From Luscinia megarhynchos (Eukaryota > Chordata > Aves > Passeriformes > Turdidae), in contig CM067566.1 in assembly GCA_034336665.1 (NCBI GenBank), positions 17,838,330 through 17,902,329 of the forward strand: 64,000 nt of DNA. Reading direction: 5' to 3'. The position numbers and the translations under genes were made by a program. This document shows, piece by piece, positions 44,001-56,046 of the stretch. The number at the start of each line of letters is the position of its first letter. The first letter of the stretch is position 1. Under the pieces are notes generated by a model. That model did not search any database. It was not told the DNA's origin and was given only the letters and a program-made list of their open reading frames with translations.

Positions 44001-47000
44001 ACTGATACAGGATTGTGCATTTAGCCAGTAGAAGCACTATTGCCTCCTAAGATGGCAAACAAGAAGGGAAAATGGGGCTGGGGAGAAACTGATTCTGCAG
44101 GGCCACAAGGCTGGCTAGCTGGACACTTGGGGTGAAGGACTAACAGGCAGATGGAGGACATGGAGCAGTAGCTCCTGATGGCTTGAATGGGATAGGGCTG
44201 TGCCCAAGAGCCTAAACATCACCACTGCTGATGGACCAAATGCCAAGAATGACAGGGAAGTTTATAGGAGTGGGGTGGCTGGTAACAGAGGTCCTGGAGA
44301 CAAAGAACTCTGAGGGTGGTGCACTGTGGAGTCAAGATGAAACCTAGTCACTTAGCATATTTTTATCTGCAATTGTTATTAATAGTTTCTAGGCTGTTTT
44401 CATCAGTCTTACAAAACAAAAACCTAGGGCCTGAAAAGCCCATTATGGCAAGACTTATTTACTTCTGAAATGTCATTCCTTATCAGAGTACTGAATGTCT
44501 GAGGAGTGGTGTCCCACCCTTCTGTGGGATCAGGTGCAGTAGCAGTTTCATTCAGTCTCTGTGAAAGCAAGGGACCACTAGTGGAATGACCAGCCAGATT
44601 GTAAGACAACTGCTCAGTATCTGTACCTCATGGAAGAGGATGGAGTTCAGTAAAATGAAGAAACAAGAGGGCAGATGAAGATTAAAAAAGGGAGTGAGAA
44701 GGCAAAGGAAAGAAAAAGGAGTAAGGAAAGCATGATGAAGGATAAGGATGTTTCTGTCAAGGAAAAAAGAGAATGGAGAAGGCTAAAAAGAGTCAAAAAG
44801 AAACATTAAAGATAACAAAGTGGGTCAGGGAAAGAAGATGTAGAATGTCAGGCTATGTTTTGTGTAGCTCTGTGTGTATATTATGCAAATAGACTGTTTA
44901 ATATAAGAATAATTACAGACATCAGTTTAAAAATAAAATAGTATCAATTATAAATATTAGCTAATAGCTCTTTTGAATTAAATCCTTTGTTTATCTACAA
45001 GGAAAGTTTTCCACAGATACAACTATGTCTATATTGCTCCTCCCCAGTCTAAGAAGGATGTGCCTCCTGGGAACAACTGATTGGCCTCCAGGACTGATGC
45101 AATTTGCAGCCTGCTTGATGAGCTTCCAAATTATTCCATAGTAGAATAACAGCATGATTTAGGAGCAGGAATAATTCAAGTAAGGGTTTCATGGATGGGT
45201 CTAATGGCTTATGTACACACAAACATTACTCCAGGACAAAGTAAGGCACAAGCTTAAATAAAGAGCAGCTCTTGTACAATGATTCCTAGTATAAAAACAT
45301 CCCCTGTTTTTACATCCCTAGTATAAAAACATCCCCTCTAGCTGAAGCAATTCCTTTTCCAATTCTTAGTTTAAAGTGCTTTCAGAATGTTTAGTGTAAC
45401 AATACCTGTCTTGGTCCCTTCACACAATGCGCTTAGAGATTAATTTTTAATCATGGTTCATTTGAGCTGGTTTTAGCTGGTGACCTTATAGATGGAAAAA
45501 TCCGTGTCCAAAAGTCACACCTGCCTGGCTGGCATTGCTTTCAAACATGCATAGTTAGTGCAGGGTAGATAGAGTAGGGAGGACCAGAAAACTGGGATAA
45601 ATTGAGGGAGCCAATGGTATACAGTGGAGAAGGAGGTGCAAGTAGCAGCTCTCAGAGGTTTTTCCTACTGAAGGTTTGCATGTTTTTCAATGGCACCAAA
45701 TTATGATCTTGAAACTCGTGTGTTCTGGATTCCAGATATTTTAAAGAAAAAAAATTAAGATAAAGAACATGAGTTACTCACATGGTGATTGCTTGGTAAC
45801 TGGACTCTAATTACTCTAATTAAATTGTAGATTAAAGAAGCAAACAGCTCTGGTAACTGCACAGTAAGGTACCACAAAAAACAACTGTCTCAACACCCCC
45901 TGTTGAGGTCTTGTACTGTAGGCCATTGCATGACTGACCCCTGACTTGACATTTCCTGGAATTTAGTGGTCTTCCTACAATTTTAGCACTACTATTAAGG
46001 ATCTTTGATCTTTAGGAGGTATTTTTAAGGACAGCAAGCATATTTACCTATCCATGTAATATAGACAGATAAAGTATTCATGGCTACAGTATTCACAGTT
46101 TACTGGTAAATTTGAAAGCAATTCTTGTTAAACAAATATGTAATCCAATTTCTTTCCAACAGAAGCCTCTCAAAATTAAATAATGCTTTGTCTTTCCTCA
46201 TAATTATTCACAATTTTACTATCTTTAGGTAGTTACAAGCTTATAGCATTGCTGGGACTTCTATTCCTATTATACTTAATAAAATTATCATTGACTGTAA
46301 TGGATTTTTTCCTTGTCTCTTGTTTTTCTTGTTAAGTTGTGTGCTTGTAACATTCAGTCTATTTGTATCACACTTCCCATTTGTTATGACTCCCAATGTT
46401 ATTTATTATACTTTCAACTAATATGTGTGATTTTTAATTGCTACATTTATTTTATTACTCAATCAGGATGGCTTTTAGCCAAATGTTTTCTTGATTGTGA
46501 AAGTAATTTCTTTGGTCTAATCCTGAAATATGCATCTATATTTAGAAGAGCAGCAGTAGGTTTTAAAGAAAATCTCACTTACACCAAAAAAAATATTACA
46601 CAAATGTTATCCAAGACTAAATAGAAGAAAAATGTATTTTCCTGTTTTGTACAATGTCTCTACATCCTATTGCATCATAATACTACATCTAGAAAAATAA
46701 ATTTATGGGTGAAAATATTTAATTGCATGTTAAATACAGTTTGTATTACTCTAAGTGTAAAATATGAAACCAAGTAATTAAGAATCATTAGTGATATGTG
46801 ATAATTAAAGTTTATATGTAGCTAAGGATTTATTATCTGCAAGTTTAATGTAGAGAGCTCATTGGATTTCTAAGACCAGTCATCGGGGGCTGGACAAATG
46901 ATATTTGCACTCTTAATTATCTGGTGAGATTAGAGTTTGTGGTCTCTGTAAGTAGGTCACAAACAGCAATGAAAATTAATTGTGCTACAGAATAGCAATG

Positions 47001-50000
47001 ATTCATATATTTTCTAATAATATTTCTAGTGGTATTTTAAAGATAAGCCTCCTTAAATATTAGATTTTTAAGAAGATCCATTGACAGCATTCAAAGGATA
47101 CTTTCAAAACAGAACAAAACACCACTCTCAGTGGAAGTAATTTCTCTGCATTTATCTGGTGTTGCTTTGCAGCACAATTACTTCACTTTTCAGAGATATG
47201 CATAGTCAGCACTCCATCACTTGTGCTGTCTGTCAAAAATATATGTCCCCAACACAATTTTGTTACTTTTTAAATACAGTGAATGGGAAGATATGGTGTC
47301 ACCAAGAAAAAAAATCTGAGCCTATTTTTTAAAACAGCTGTGGTGCCAATTTCAATAGAAATATGCTGGGCTTTATGTACACATATGTAATTGTTCTTCA
47401 CTATGCTTCAGAGTTCATTACTCGGTGATGTTCTTGCTCTTAGACACTCCCTATAACACTGCTGGCACAACGTGAAGCTTTGCAAATGTCAGCAAAGACT
47501 CCTGCCACATGCTGTAGCTGCTGACTTTTTTCTTCATTTGTTCCATAAACATTAGTCTCAAAATGACAACATTTTAAGGCATTACCAGCCTCCATGGGTT
47601 TATTCTTTCATTACACCCATTCGTTTTAGTTATTACATTAGTTCAATTTCCACAGTCATAGTTACACTAGTGTATCAGCATTTCCCACTTCAGTTGTTTT
47701 CAGTGCATTAAAAATTAATCATAAACACTTTTTCATGATCAAATTTGGCATAACTTGCTTTACAGGTCAAGCAAACACGTTTTTCTTTTGCAGATTAAAA
47801 GCAAAATCTGTTTGATCATATTCAAGCCATTTCATTAGTTAGAAAACATTTAGGTTTATTAATTTGGAAACACCATGACAAGTTCTGCTATTATTTAGAC
47901 TACTTTAGTCCAGAGTAACTGTATTCAGTAGATTAGTCTGAACTTGTACCCGTTTTTATAAAAATGGTCAGAAACTGGCCCCTTCTAACTTATATAAATA
48001 ATGGGTAGGGGGAAAAATAAATGGAAGGAAAAGAAAGAGATTGATTAGAAAAAAAATTGCCTGCTCATTGAATGGTCAAAATGAGTGGTGCTTTGATTGA
48101 AATACTTGCCCCAGGAAGGAAGGAAGGCAATTGCAAATGCAATTCCCACTTACAGTTCTGCATTTCCAGTTCAGATGGGGATTCAATTTATTTTTACTTG
48201 AATTACTGGATACCAAGAGGAAACCAGTGTCTTGAGAAGCAAAGTTGCCTTTCCTGAGTAAGCATTTACTTCTTTCACATATGGAAAGAGTGGTTAATAG
48301 ATATACAAAGAGGGTTTCTGCACTATGTCTAGTCACAAACCATTCAGATCACCCGAAAACCTTGAAAGTAAATATTTTAAAGCTCAATAACTTTCATTGG
48401 TGCTAAAGGCATTTTATAAGATCAAGAGCTGCCATGGAGAAGCCTTCTCAAGTGCATCTATTGCTCATGAACACAATGCTGTGACAGCTACAATGACATT
48501 TTAGATAACTTTTGATCCAGGTTGCTTATTTTAAAGCTAAGTTTTCTGTAAAAGGTGGATCAGATTTATCATGATGGAATAGTTCCTCTGTAGGTTTTTA
48601 ATGTGGCAAATATTGGAGTGCCATTTGTTACCAGGAGCGTCTCAGACCACTGCACATTACTCAGAGGATTTCAGAATTCCACAGCTGTATAAATCCTTGA
48701 ATTAAAATTCCTGTAAGGTAGGCTATGGCAGTCTTGATGTAGGTGGGTGGGTTAAATGTTCCTTCTATTTCCTAAAACCCAACAGCTTTGCCAGGGGACA
48801 GTAGCTACCTCTGCTACTGAGCTGCACTTCTTGGCACCTTTTGGAATTTCTGCATAGCCATATATCTCTCTGACAAGGATATACCTGCTGCCTTCTGTTT
48901 GATGGCTGTGCCACTGATGGATTCCTTCTCCAAAATCCAGCGTGGAAGCCCTTCCAACCCAAATGAAGATCAATCGCACTGCACCTGAAGTTTTGATAAA
49001 TACTTTGATCATCCAATAATGACTAATTGCTTTCGGGGAGCACAGTAATTCTGATGACAGTCATTTATCAAACAAGGGAGAAGAGAAACTTGGACCTTTA
49101 CAGTGAAGTTAGCCATCCCACTTTACTAACTGTGTTTTGGTTTATACAGTGTAGGTCAGCAAGGAGAGCCTTTCCTACCCTCTTCAAATTAAGGAGTAAG
49201 CCTCTTTGAAGCCTAAGAAGGAGCACAGTGTGAATGTTGCTGCAAATTATGTTCCTTGTCTACACAGTCTCTGTCCTTACCCAGTTTGTTTGATTTCTTA
49301 AGATTATTAAAAGACAAGTAAGAAATGGCCAAAGCGCGTTGTCACTTACAGAAATGGTTTCCACATCTGTAAATGGTGAGCTCCTCCAGCTTTTTGCTGT
49401 CTTCTGAAACCCACCTGGCTAAAATAACCATGAGTACTTCACATTATGCCCATGAGAAGATGAATCCAGATTGAGGGATGCCAAGCCAGGAGCTGCACTT
49501 TCCTCCTGTGCTGAAATGGTTGTGTCTCACATATGGGCCCTCTTGCCAGCTGTCCCTGACTCTGGGGACCTTGCCAAAGTAAAGCCAGAGTTCTCCTTGC
49601 CTTCTGCTGGAAATATAGGATTTACCTGCTGCTCTGGCTAATTCTGCCACCAAGTGCAGGTCACACTTCAGCTGCAGTATCCAGGCTGACCTGCGGGTGG
49701 AAGTCCTGCAGAAGGAAAAGAGACACACGGAGGCAAGTTTCTGTAACACTGAAAATCCAAGAACGTTACCAAGACCCAAGTACAGTGTCACTCTGGAGGA
49801 TATTTTGGAGGAAATATCTTGCTGTCCTCTACCAGAGCCAAGGACCTCTTAGCTGTGCTTCTGTCCCCTCTCGAGGTGTCAGTGAACTCAAGAGTGACTG
49901 AGTATCAGCTGCACTTTGTGGTCTATGGAAAATACCTGGCATCCCTCCCCTGGATGTGTGCAGTGGTGGCTGAAATTAATACATCAGTCCATAAGCTGCT

Positions 50001-51432
50001 CTTTCGTTCATGCTATGGGAGCTAAGGAGGAAATGCACTCCTGTTCTGTCATATCCATGCACCAGAAGGCATTGCAGACAATGACAATAATATTCTAATT
50101 ACCACAGGAAAACTGAGAAGGATGGGGGATAGGACCCATTGGACATAAGGGGCAATGAGTGAGTGCCTCTTTGGTCAGCTCACCATTGGATTCATGCTGT
50201 CTCCTTGCACATCTTTCTGTACCTTCGTCAGGATGCAACTTAGCTGAAGCCCACAAGATTTCATGCTATGCACAGGCAAGGGTGAAATGTTTTCAGTTTT
50301 AGTGTGATAACCATACAGATTGGAAGCCTCAGAGAAAAACTGCATTGCTTTGAAAGGAGAAAAGATTGCACTTGATCTCTTCCTCTGCATAGAAACTGCT
50401 TCTGGAGCCAGCTGGCCATAGCATCCAATACTCCATCTTCATCCAGCAACCTCCATGGAGTTTTGAACTGCCACCTGCACTTAGGCAATTTAAGTCAGAT
50501 TTCAAATGCTGTGGATTGTTGTCACCCTGGAGGTCAAATACCTGGAACAGAGGAGCATCTACAGCAAGGATGCTTTAAAGCTGTATGCATATATCATGTG
50601 CAAGGCTATCCTTGTGGCACCTTGGTAATACATTGGGCACTATGTTTAGGCAGTAGCTGATGTGAACTTAACATGTCCCAAGACAGTCCTCAAATCAAGC
50701 TTTATATACATAGGTATATAAATCACTTGTTACCCCAGCACAAGAAAGTGTACTCATGAACACATTCGGATTCCAAGCCTTGGACTGTACTTTCTAAGGT
50801 TGGCTGGTTGTTCTTCTGGCATACTGTTCCTCAGAGATCAATCTATAACAGCCCCAACCTCGTTCTTGTTAACAAGGTGTTGATGCTATAGGAAGTATAG
50901 TGGAGAACAAAGAAAGAAAAAAGAAGTGCATGCATGAATATTCCTGTTATAATTCCTGTAAAACTGTCATCATAATGATTGATAAGTAAATAGATAATAC
51001 AGATAGAGCTAGCAAGGCAACAACTCTAATGGATTCTTGTGAGACTGGCAACAGCCTTATCAGCCAGCTCTGAGTAACCACGGAGCTGAGTGGTGGTTGC
51101 CTTCTTTGCCAGCCCTGTTCTCTGGACACAGGTAGACATATTACACCCCTGGTTCTTTCTTAGTTTGGCCAGCATAATGATTCCTGGTAAGTCAGAAAAT
51201 AGGGCTGTAAAAACCAGCTAAGGATTTGGGTGAGAACATGGTGTGAGGCCTCTTTCTTATGCTCTCCTTGCTTGCAAACACCAGTTTTGCATTGGAAATC
51301 AACTTTTACATAGCATAGTTAAGGCACATAAATTGATTACATTATGAAGGATCTAGTCAATTCAGATTCTTGGATATAAACAAGCATCCTTTGTTTATGG
51401 CAAATGAAATTATGTGAAAATCATTGTCCATG
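41090..51432. other. Intergenic, AT-rich, no gene seen
   Basis: About 10 kb. Mostly AT-rich unique-looking sequence. GC-richer patches lie near 42700-42950, 44040-44340 and 48760-50660, but no known family is recognised in them. A 32-bp-offset duplication is at 45285-45337. No RNA genes seen. Confidence 0.6.
45285..45337. repeat. Short direct duplication, 32-bp offset
   Basis: cctagtataaaaacatcccct occurs at 45285 and again at 45317. Two copies only. Confidence 0.85.
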
Positions 51433-52030
51433 TGTCATGGTTTAACTGAGCACCACACAGCCACTCACCCACTCCATCCACCAGTGGGATGGGGAGAGAA
51501 TGAGAAGGGATAAAAGTGAAAAAGAAACTTGTGGGTTGAGATAAGAACAGTTTAATAATCAAAATGATATGTTAATAAAAATTTGTGAAAAGTAAGGAAA
51601 ATATGGGAAAAAGAAAACAAAGACAGAGGAAGATAAAACCCCAGGAAAGACTAATGATACAAATTAAAACAATCACTCATCACCAGCCCACTGGTACCCA
51701 ACCAAACCCTGAGCAGCAGCCCATGCACCAAACTTCCTCCTCTCCCATTTTTTATATGCTGAGTGTGATGCTGTCTGGTGTTGAATGTCCTTTTGGGCAG
51801 TTGTCAGCTGTCACAGCCTTGTCTCCTTCCAGTGTCTTGGATACCTCCTGCCTGCTCACTGATGGGATGAGGCAAGACCAGGAAGGTCCTTTGACATTGT
51901 GTAAGCACTGCTCAGCAGTAACTAAAACATCTCTGTGTCATCAACACTGTTCTCAGTACAAATCCAAAACATAGTCCCACATCACCTACAATAAAGAAAC
52001 TTTAACTCTATGCCCACAAAAACCTGCACA
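51433..52030 (-). mobile_element. ERV-L-like solo LTR (~598 bp), minus orientation
   Basis: On the plus strand it starts TGTCATGGTTTAACTGAGC and ends CTGCACA. Sense (minus) begins TGTGCAGGTTTTTGTGGGC with a tagagttaaag block, followed by a TATA box (catataaaa, 51758-51750) and an ATTAAA signal at 51556-51551 before 'ctgttcttatctcaaccca', all hallmarks of a common avian ERV-L-type LTR family. No internal region, so solo. The flanks do not show an exact 5-bp target duplication. The 129-codon open frame inside it is not a gene. Confidence 0.85.
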
Positions 52031-53228
52031 ATCTGACAGATTGTCTAGAATCCTCCCCTTCTCCATCCTCCTGCCTCATAAACCTTCATGGACTGATGTT
52101 TGTGTGTCCTATTATCATAAACTTCCCAGAATCTGAAGGTCATGGAAAAGTATGTCATCTTTAGAAGGACAGGCTGAAAACAATGCAAAGACTAGGCAAA
52201 CTGGCTCACAGGCTGAGAATATAATTGTCTCACAGTCCTTTCCCTTTGGAAGAGGGAGATGAACAGCTCCTTCCTTTTATTATTTGTACTGAACCAAGAT
52301 GTTCTTGGTACATCTTGGCAGAGACTACCTGTTTGGACTGCAATCTGATAATGATGGTCAGTAGCATATGAGTAAGGAGAAATTGCAAGAACTGAACAAA
52401 TATATCATCAAACATTCTGAGAATATTCTCAAAGCCTTCTGCAGTCAGCAGCCTGTTTCCTGAGACAACCACAGAGCTTGCATTCTCCACATTTCATTTT
52501 ATCACGCACCTTTGTTCACAACATGATGTGATACAATCTCCCATAGCCAGCACAGTCACCTCTGTGCAGCACATCCTCCCCAGCCCACACTGGTTTCTGT
52601 TTCTACTGTTTCAGTCCCCTTAACAGCAAGCTTTTGTGAAATGGCTTTTTTCTTACAGATATAGCTATGGGTGAAGAGAGGTGCTTAGCACTGTGTGTGC
52701 TCTCAGTCTGCATGGAATCATTCAGCCCCTTGCATAATCAGTTTATGTTTCAAAGGCATCCCTTTGTTGTGCTTGTTTTTTTCCCCACATTTTGCATGTT
52801 TATATGGATTCAAGACTGTCCAATAAGACTGTCCAAGACTATTTCCATGGTTTGGCTCTCTGATGGACAGAAGTAAAGGCCTTAGAAGCAAATATGCCAA
52901 GTTCTGCCTCATTCTTTTATAAACAGAGCTAAAGACAAATATACAATGACTCTGGATTTCAGTACTCCAGGGACATTGCAGCACCCTGAATCACATCTCT
53001 TGAAGGGCCAGGCATCCTCCCACTCACTGCTACCTGTTCTGCAGCTAGTCCTACTTCCACCTTTAACATCATGTACAAATAAAGAACAGAAAACTAAAAT
53101 ACATGAAGATACATCACACTTAAGAATACTTTATTTCTTAAGTAAAGCTGTGCAATCTGCTATCTCCAGACATTTCCAATGCTGATGCCTATCAACAGCA
53201 TTAGACATTAAACTATTGATATTCCTAT

Positions 53229-53352
53229 AATAAAAACAAACAAACAAAAAACTCAAACTAACCAAACCCAAAACCAATCAACCAAAACCAAATCATCAAC
53301 AACCAGAAAACCACCCAAAACAAACAATAACATACAAAAACAAACAAAAAAA
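53229..53352. repeat. A/C-rich low-complexity tract (degenerate CAAA)
   Basis: About 124 bp made almost only of A and C with a few T and G, as imperfect caaa, ccaaa and acaa units. Confidence 0.9.
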
Positions 53353-55297
53353 TGCACTAAGGAAAAAAATGAAAAGCAGCTCAGAATTGTGGTGCAGTAA
53401 TCAGCAGTTTATTTTTTTTTAACTCAGCAGTAGATAAGGAAGCAAAAAGTCACATAGCTTATGTACACCTCAGTTTTTTCATTCTGCAAAATGTGAATTG
53501 AAAAACTGAGCTCTACTAGAAAGTCAAATCAAAAGTTTAGGTAATTCATGCAGATTAATTTATGAATATTAGTAGAGATGAGGGAAACTGGGTACCAGCA
53601 CTCCTAATCTACATTGTCACTAACATTATATTTCTGTTTTGTAGCATATTTAGTAGAACACTTTTGTCACACTTAGTAGTATATAAATGCATAATAAGAA
53701 GAGAGTCCAAGCCTTTCCAGAGCTGTTGCTCACAGTTCTTTAGAGCAAGGAGTAAAGAATGGTATTCCTTGATCCTCTCTGTCACCAGCTCTTGCTGGAC
53801 TGGATGAAACCCCTGCAAAACCCCTCTCTGCTCTTCCTATAGATCTTGGTATGTTTTGCAGTTTCTATAGTTATTCAAAAGATCAATTTCTAAGGTTCCT
53901 GTGATCCAGTTATAATGGTAAAATGTCCACTCCTCAACTTACCAAGGGAATATGCTGAGAAGTCAATCTGCAGGATGCAAAGGTTTGATTTGAGCAAGAG
54001 CCTGCATGGGTGCAGTTAGAAGGAGCTGAGGCAAAAGTAAATTCTCTCTGCTCTGTATTCTGATATGGAAAAGTTTAGGAAAAGAGAATGATACAAGGAG
54101 AAAGCTATGATAAATTATCTTTAAGTTCACACTCTCACTCTGCATTCTACATAGCCCTCAGGAGCATAAGTTAATGTTCCAGTAAGATGAAAAAGAGAGA
54201 GAGTTCTGGGAGCTGGTGCCACCTATATACACACTGAATATCAATGTCATTTATTTCACCTGACATGCTTACACAAACATGTTAAACTTCTAGAAAATTA
54301 GCTTTTCATCATACTCTAGAAAGCTGAATTTAAGCTTTGGAAGGAAACCACAGAGCAATTCTTTATCTGTTAGAAAGCTGGCTGCTTTTTGAAATGGGGC
54401 ACTTCTGAGAGTAGATACATTGATCGAAGTTATTTTGATCAGGGGACCAAAGGCTTTGTTTTTGGCATGGATTTTCTATTTATGTTTGTTCTTTTGGATT
54501 TTCCCTAGCTTGTTTTACATGCTTCTTTTCCTTCCCCTCCCTCCCACATGCATTTTTTTTGTTTTGCTTTTGGTTTTGGCTTGGTTTTTTCTTACTGTTG
54601 CATATAGCAGATGCTCCCCACTTTTTCCTTTTGAGACTGAGCATCAGGATGAGCCAGTGCTGCTGTGACAGTGCAGTTCAGCCTGGCTCTGCAGGCAGCA
54701 CCAGACACTCCAATCCTGCCTGCCTTCATCTCCTTGGTGCCAGGACACTTGCTAAAAGTAGTGCTGAGGATTTGCAACATGGTGCTTAAAACTCATCCTT
54801 GGACCAGTGTTTAAGTGAAAGTAGGATCAGATCTTTAATCCTTTTGGAATTGAACTCTGGTTTCTCGTTCACAAAAGCCAGCAAAGGATCAGTGCCTAGC
54901 ATTCCTCACTAGCCTTGGTTGTGTGACTCACAAATGAAGCCTCAGCAGCCTTAGTCTCAGTCCCCTGTGCCATCCCATCCCCATCTAGATAATATTTTTA
55001 AATCTAAGCACTTTTGTTCTCAGAAGCAGGTGAGATGCAAGATAACACAGCCATTTTGCAACCACCTTTCAAATAACTGGAGAAATGCCTGTCAGTTAAG
55101 TTAATCCACTCTCTGCCCCTCACACAAGCATGTTGTATGCAAGTAAATTCTGCAATTAGTCACCCAAACCCTGCAATCACACCTGCCGTGCTGTGAGTGC
55201 TGGCAGATGGCTCGGTGGCCTCAGTCTGTGCTCCCAGGGGTGCCTGAGCCCCACTGCAGGGCTGGCTGGCCCTTGGCAGCAAGGGAGGAGTGCTGTG

Positions 55298-55339
55298 CAG
55301 GCACAGAAATCTGCTGTGCAGGTACAGAAATCTGCTGTG
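55298..55339. repeat. 21-bp tandem duplication
   Basis: ctgtgcagg(c/t)acagaaatctg repeats twice in tandem with one difference, followed by a partial ctgtgc. Confidence 0.85.
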
Positions 55340-55837
55340 CCTCCCACAGCTCTTGCCTGGCACCACCAGCTAGGGTAAGGGAGCAGTTCTGCTTTTCAGA
55401 AACATGCAGTTTGGTCCCCAGATGGAAACTGTCCCCCAAGTTCCCGTTGCCTGGTGTCTTGGGGTGACTTTATAATGCTTGTATCCCCAGTCATGTGCTC
55501 TGTAGGTGCTGAATATTCAGTTCTGCAGCTTTAAGACTGGTTCCAGGAGTGCAGGGGGAGAGAAGAGGTGCAGGGTTTGTTATCAGAGACTGCACTTGCT
55601 CCCCCACATCCTTCACACAGACTGGGCTGTCTGCTGTGGACAGCAGGACAGAGCTCTCCTTTGCTCTTGGTTCGTTTCTGGCTAGCTGAGGCAGAGGAGT
55701 CCCCTGGACTGTGTTTTTCCCCTTTTTCTTGAAATTTTTGAACCTGCTCTGGACTGAAAACCCAGAAGAGCACCAGGAGCTCAAAACTGTGGCCTGTGAC
55801 ATTGTGGTGTGGCTGTGGCATTTCCCAGGCTGGAGGG

Positions 55838-56046
55838 ACTGAGAACAGCCTGAGTGAGCTGGGCTGTGACCCACAGGGGGACTGAGAACAGCCTGAGTGA
55901 GCTGTGACCCACAGAGGGACTGAGAACAGCCTGAGTGAGCTGTGACCCACAGAGGGACTGAGAACAGCCTGAGTGAGCTGTGACCCACAGAGGGACTGAG
56001 AACAGCCTGAGTGAGCTGTGACCCACAGAGGGACTGAGAACAGACT
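55838..56046. repeat. 38-bp minisatellite, ~5.4 copies
   Basis: The first unit is 43 bp (extra ggctg-type insertion, 55838-55880), followed by four nearly identical 38-bp units starting at 55881, 55919, 55957 and 55995, then a partial unit from 56033. The unit begins actgagaacagcctgagtga. The near identity of the last four copies suggests recent expansion. Open frames on the minus strand through the array are artefacts. Confidence 0.96.

Larger units (their letters stand above)
52031..55830. other. Intergenic, no gene seen
   Basis: Mixed composition. Contains an A/C-rich low-complexity tract (53229-53352) and a 21-bp duplication (55298-55339). GC content rises after 54650. No gene or RNA recognised. 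Confidence 0.6.

Noticed and set aside
51585..51974. 129-codon plus-strand open frame
   Set aside because: Entirely within the antisense strand of an LTR.
55491..56026. Minus-strand open frames up to 165 codons with a repeated peptide
   Set aside because: They are produced by the 38-bp minisatellite; the repeated peptide appears in several frames because 38 is not a multiple of three.
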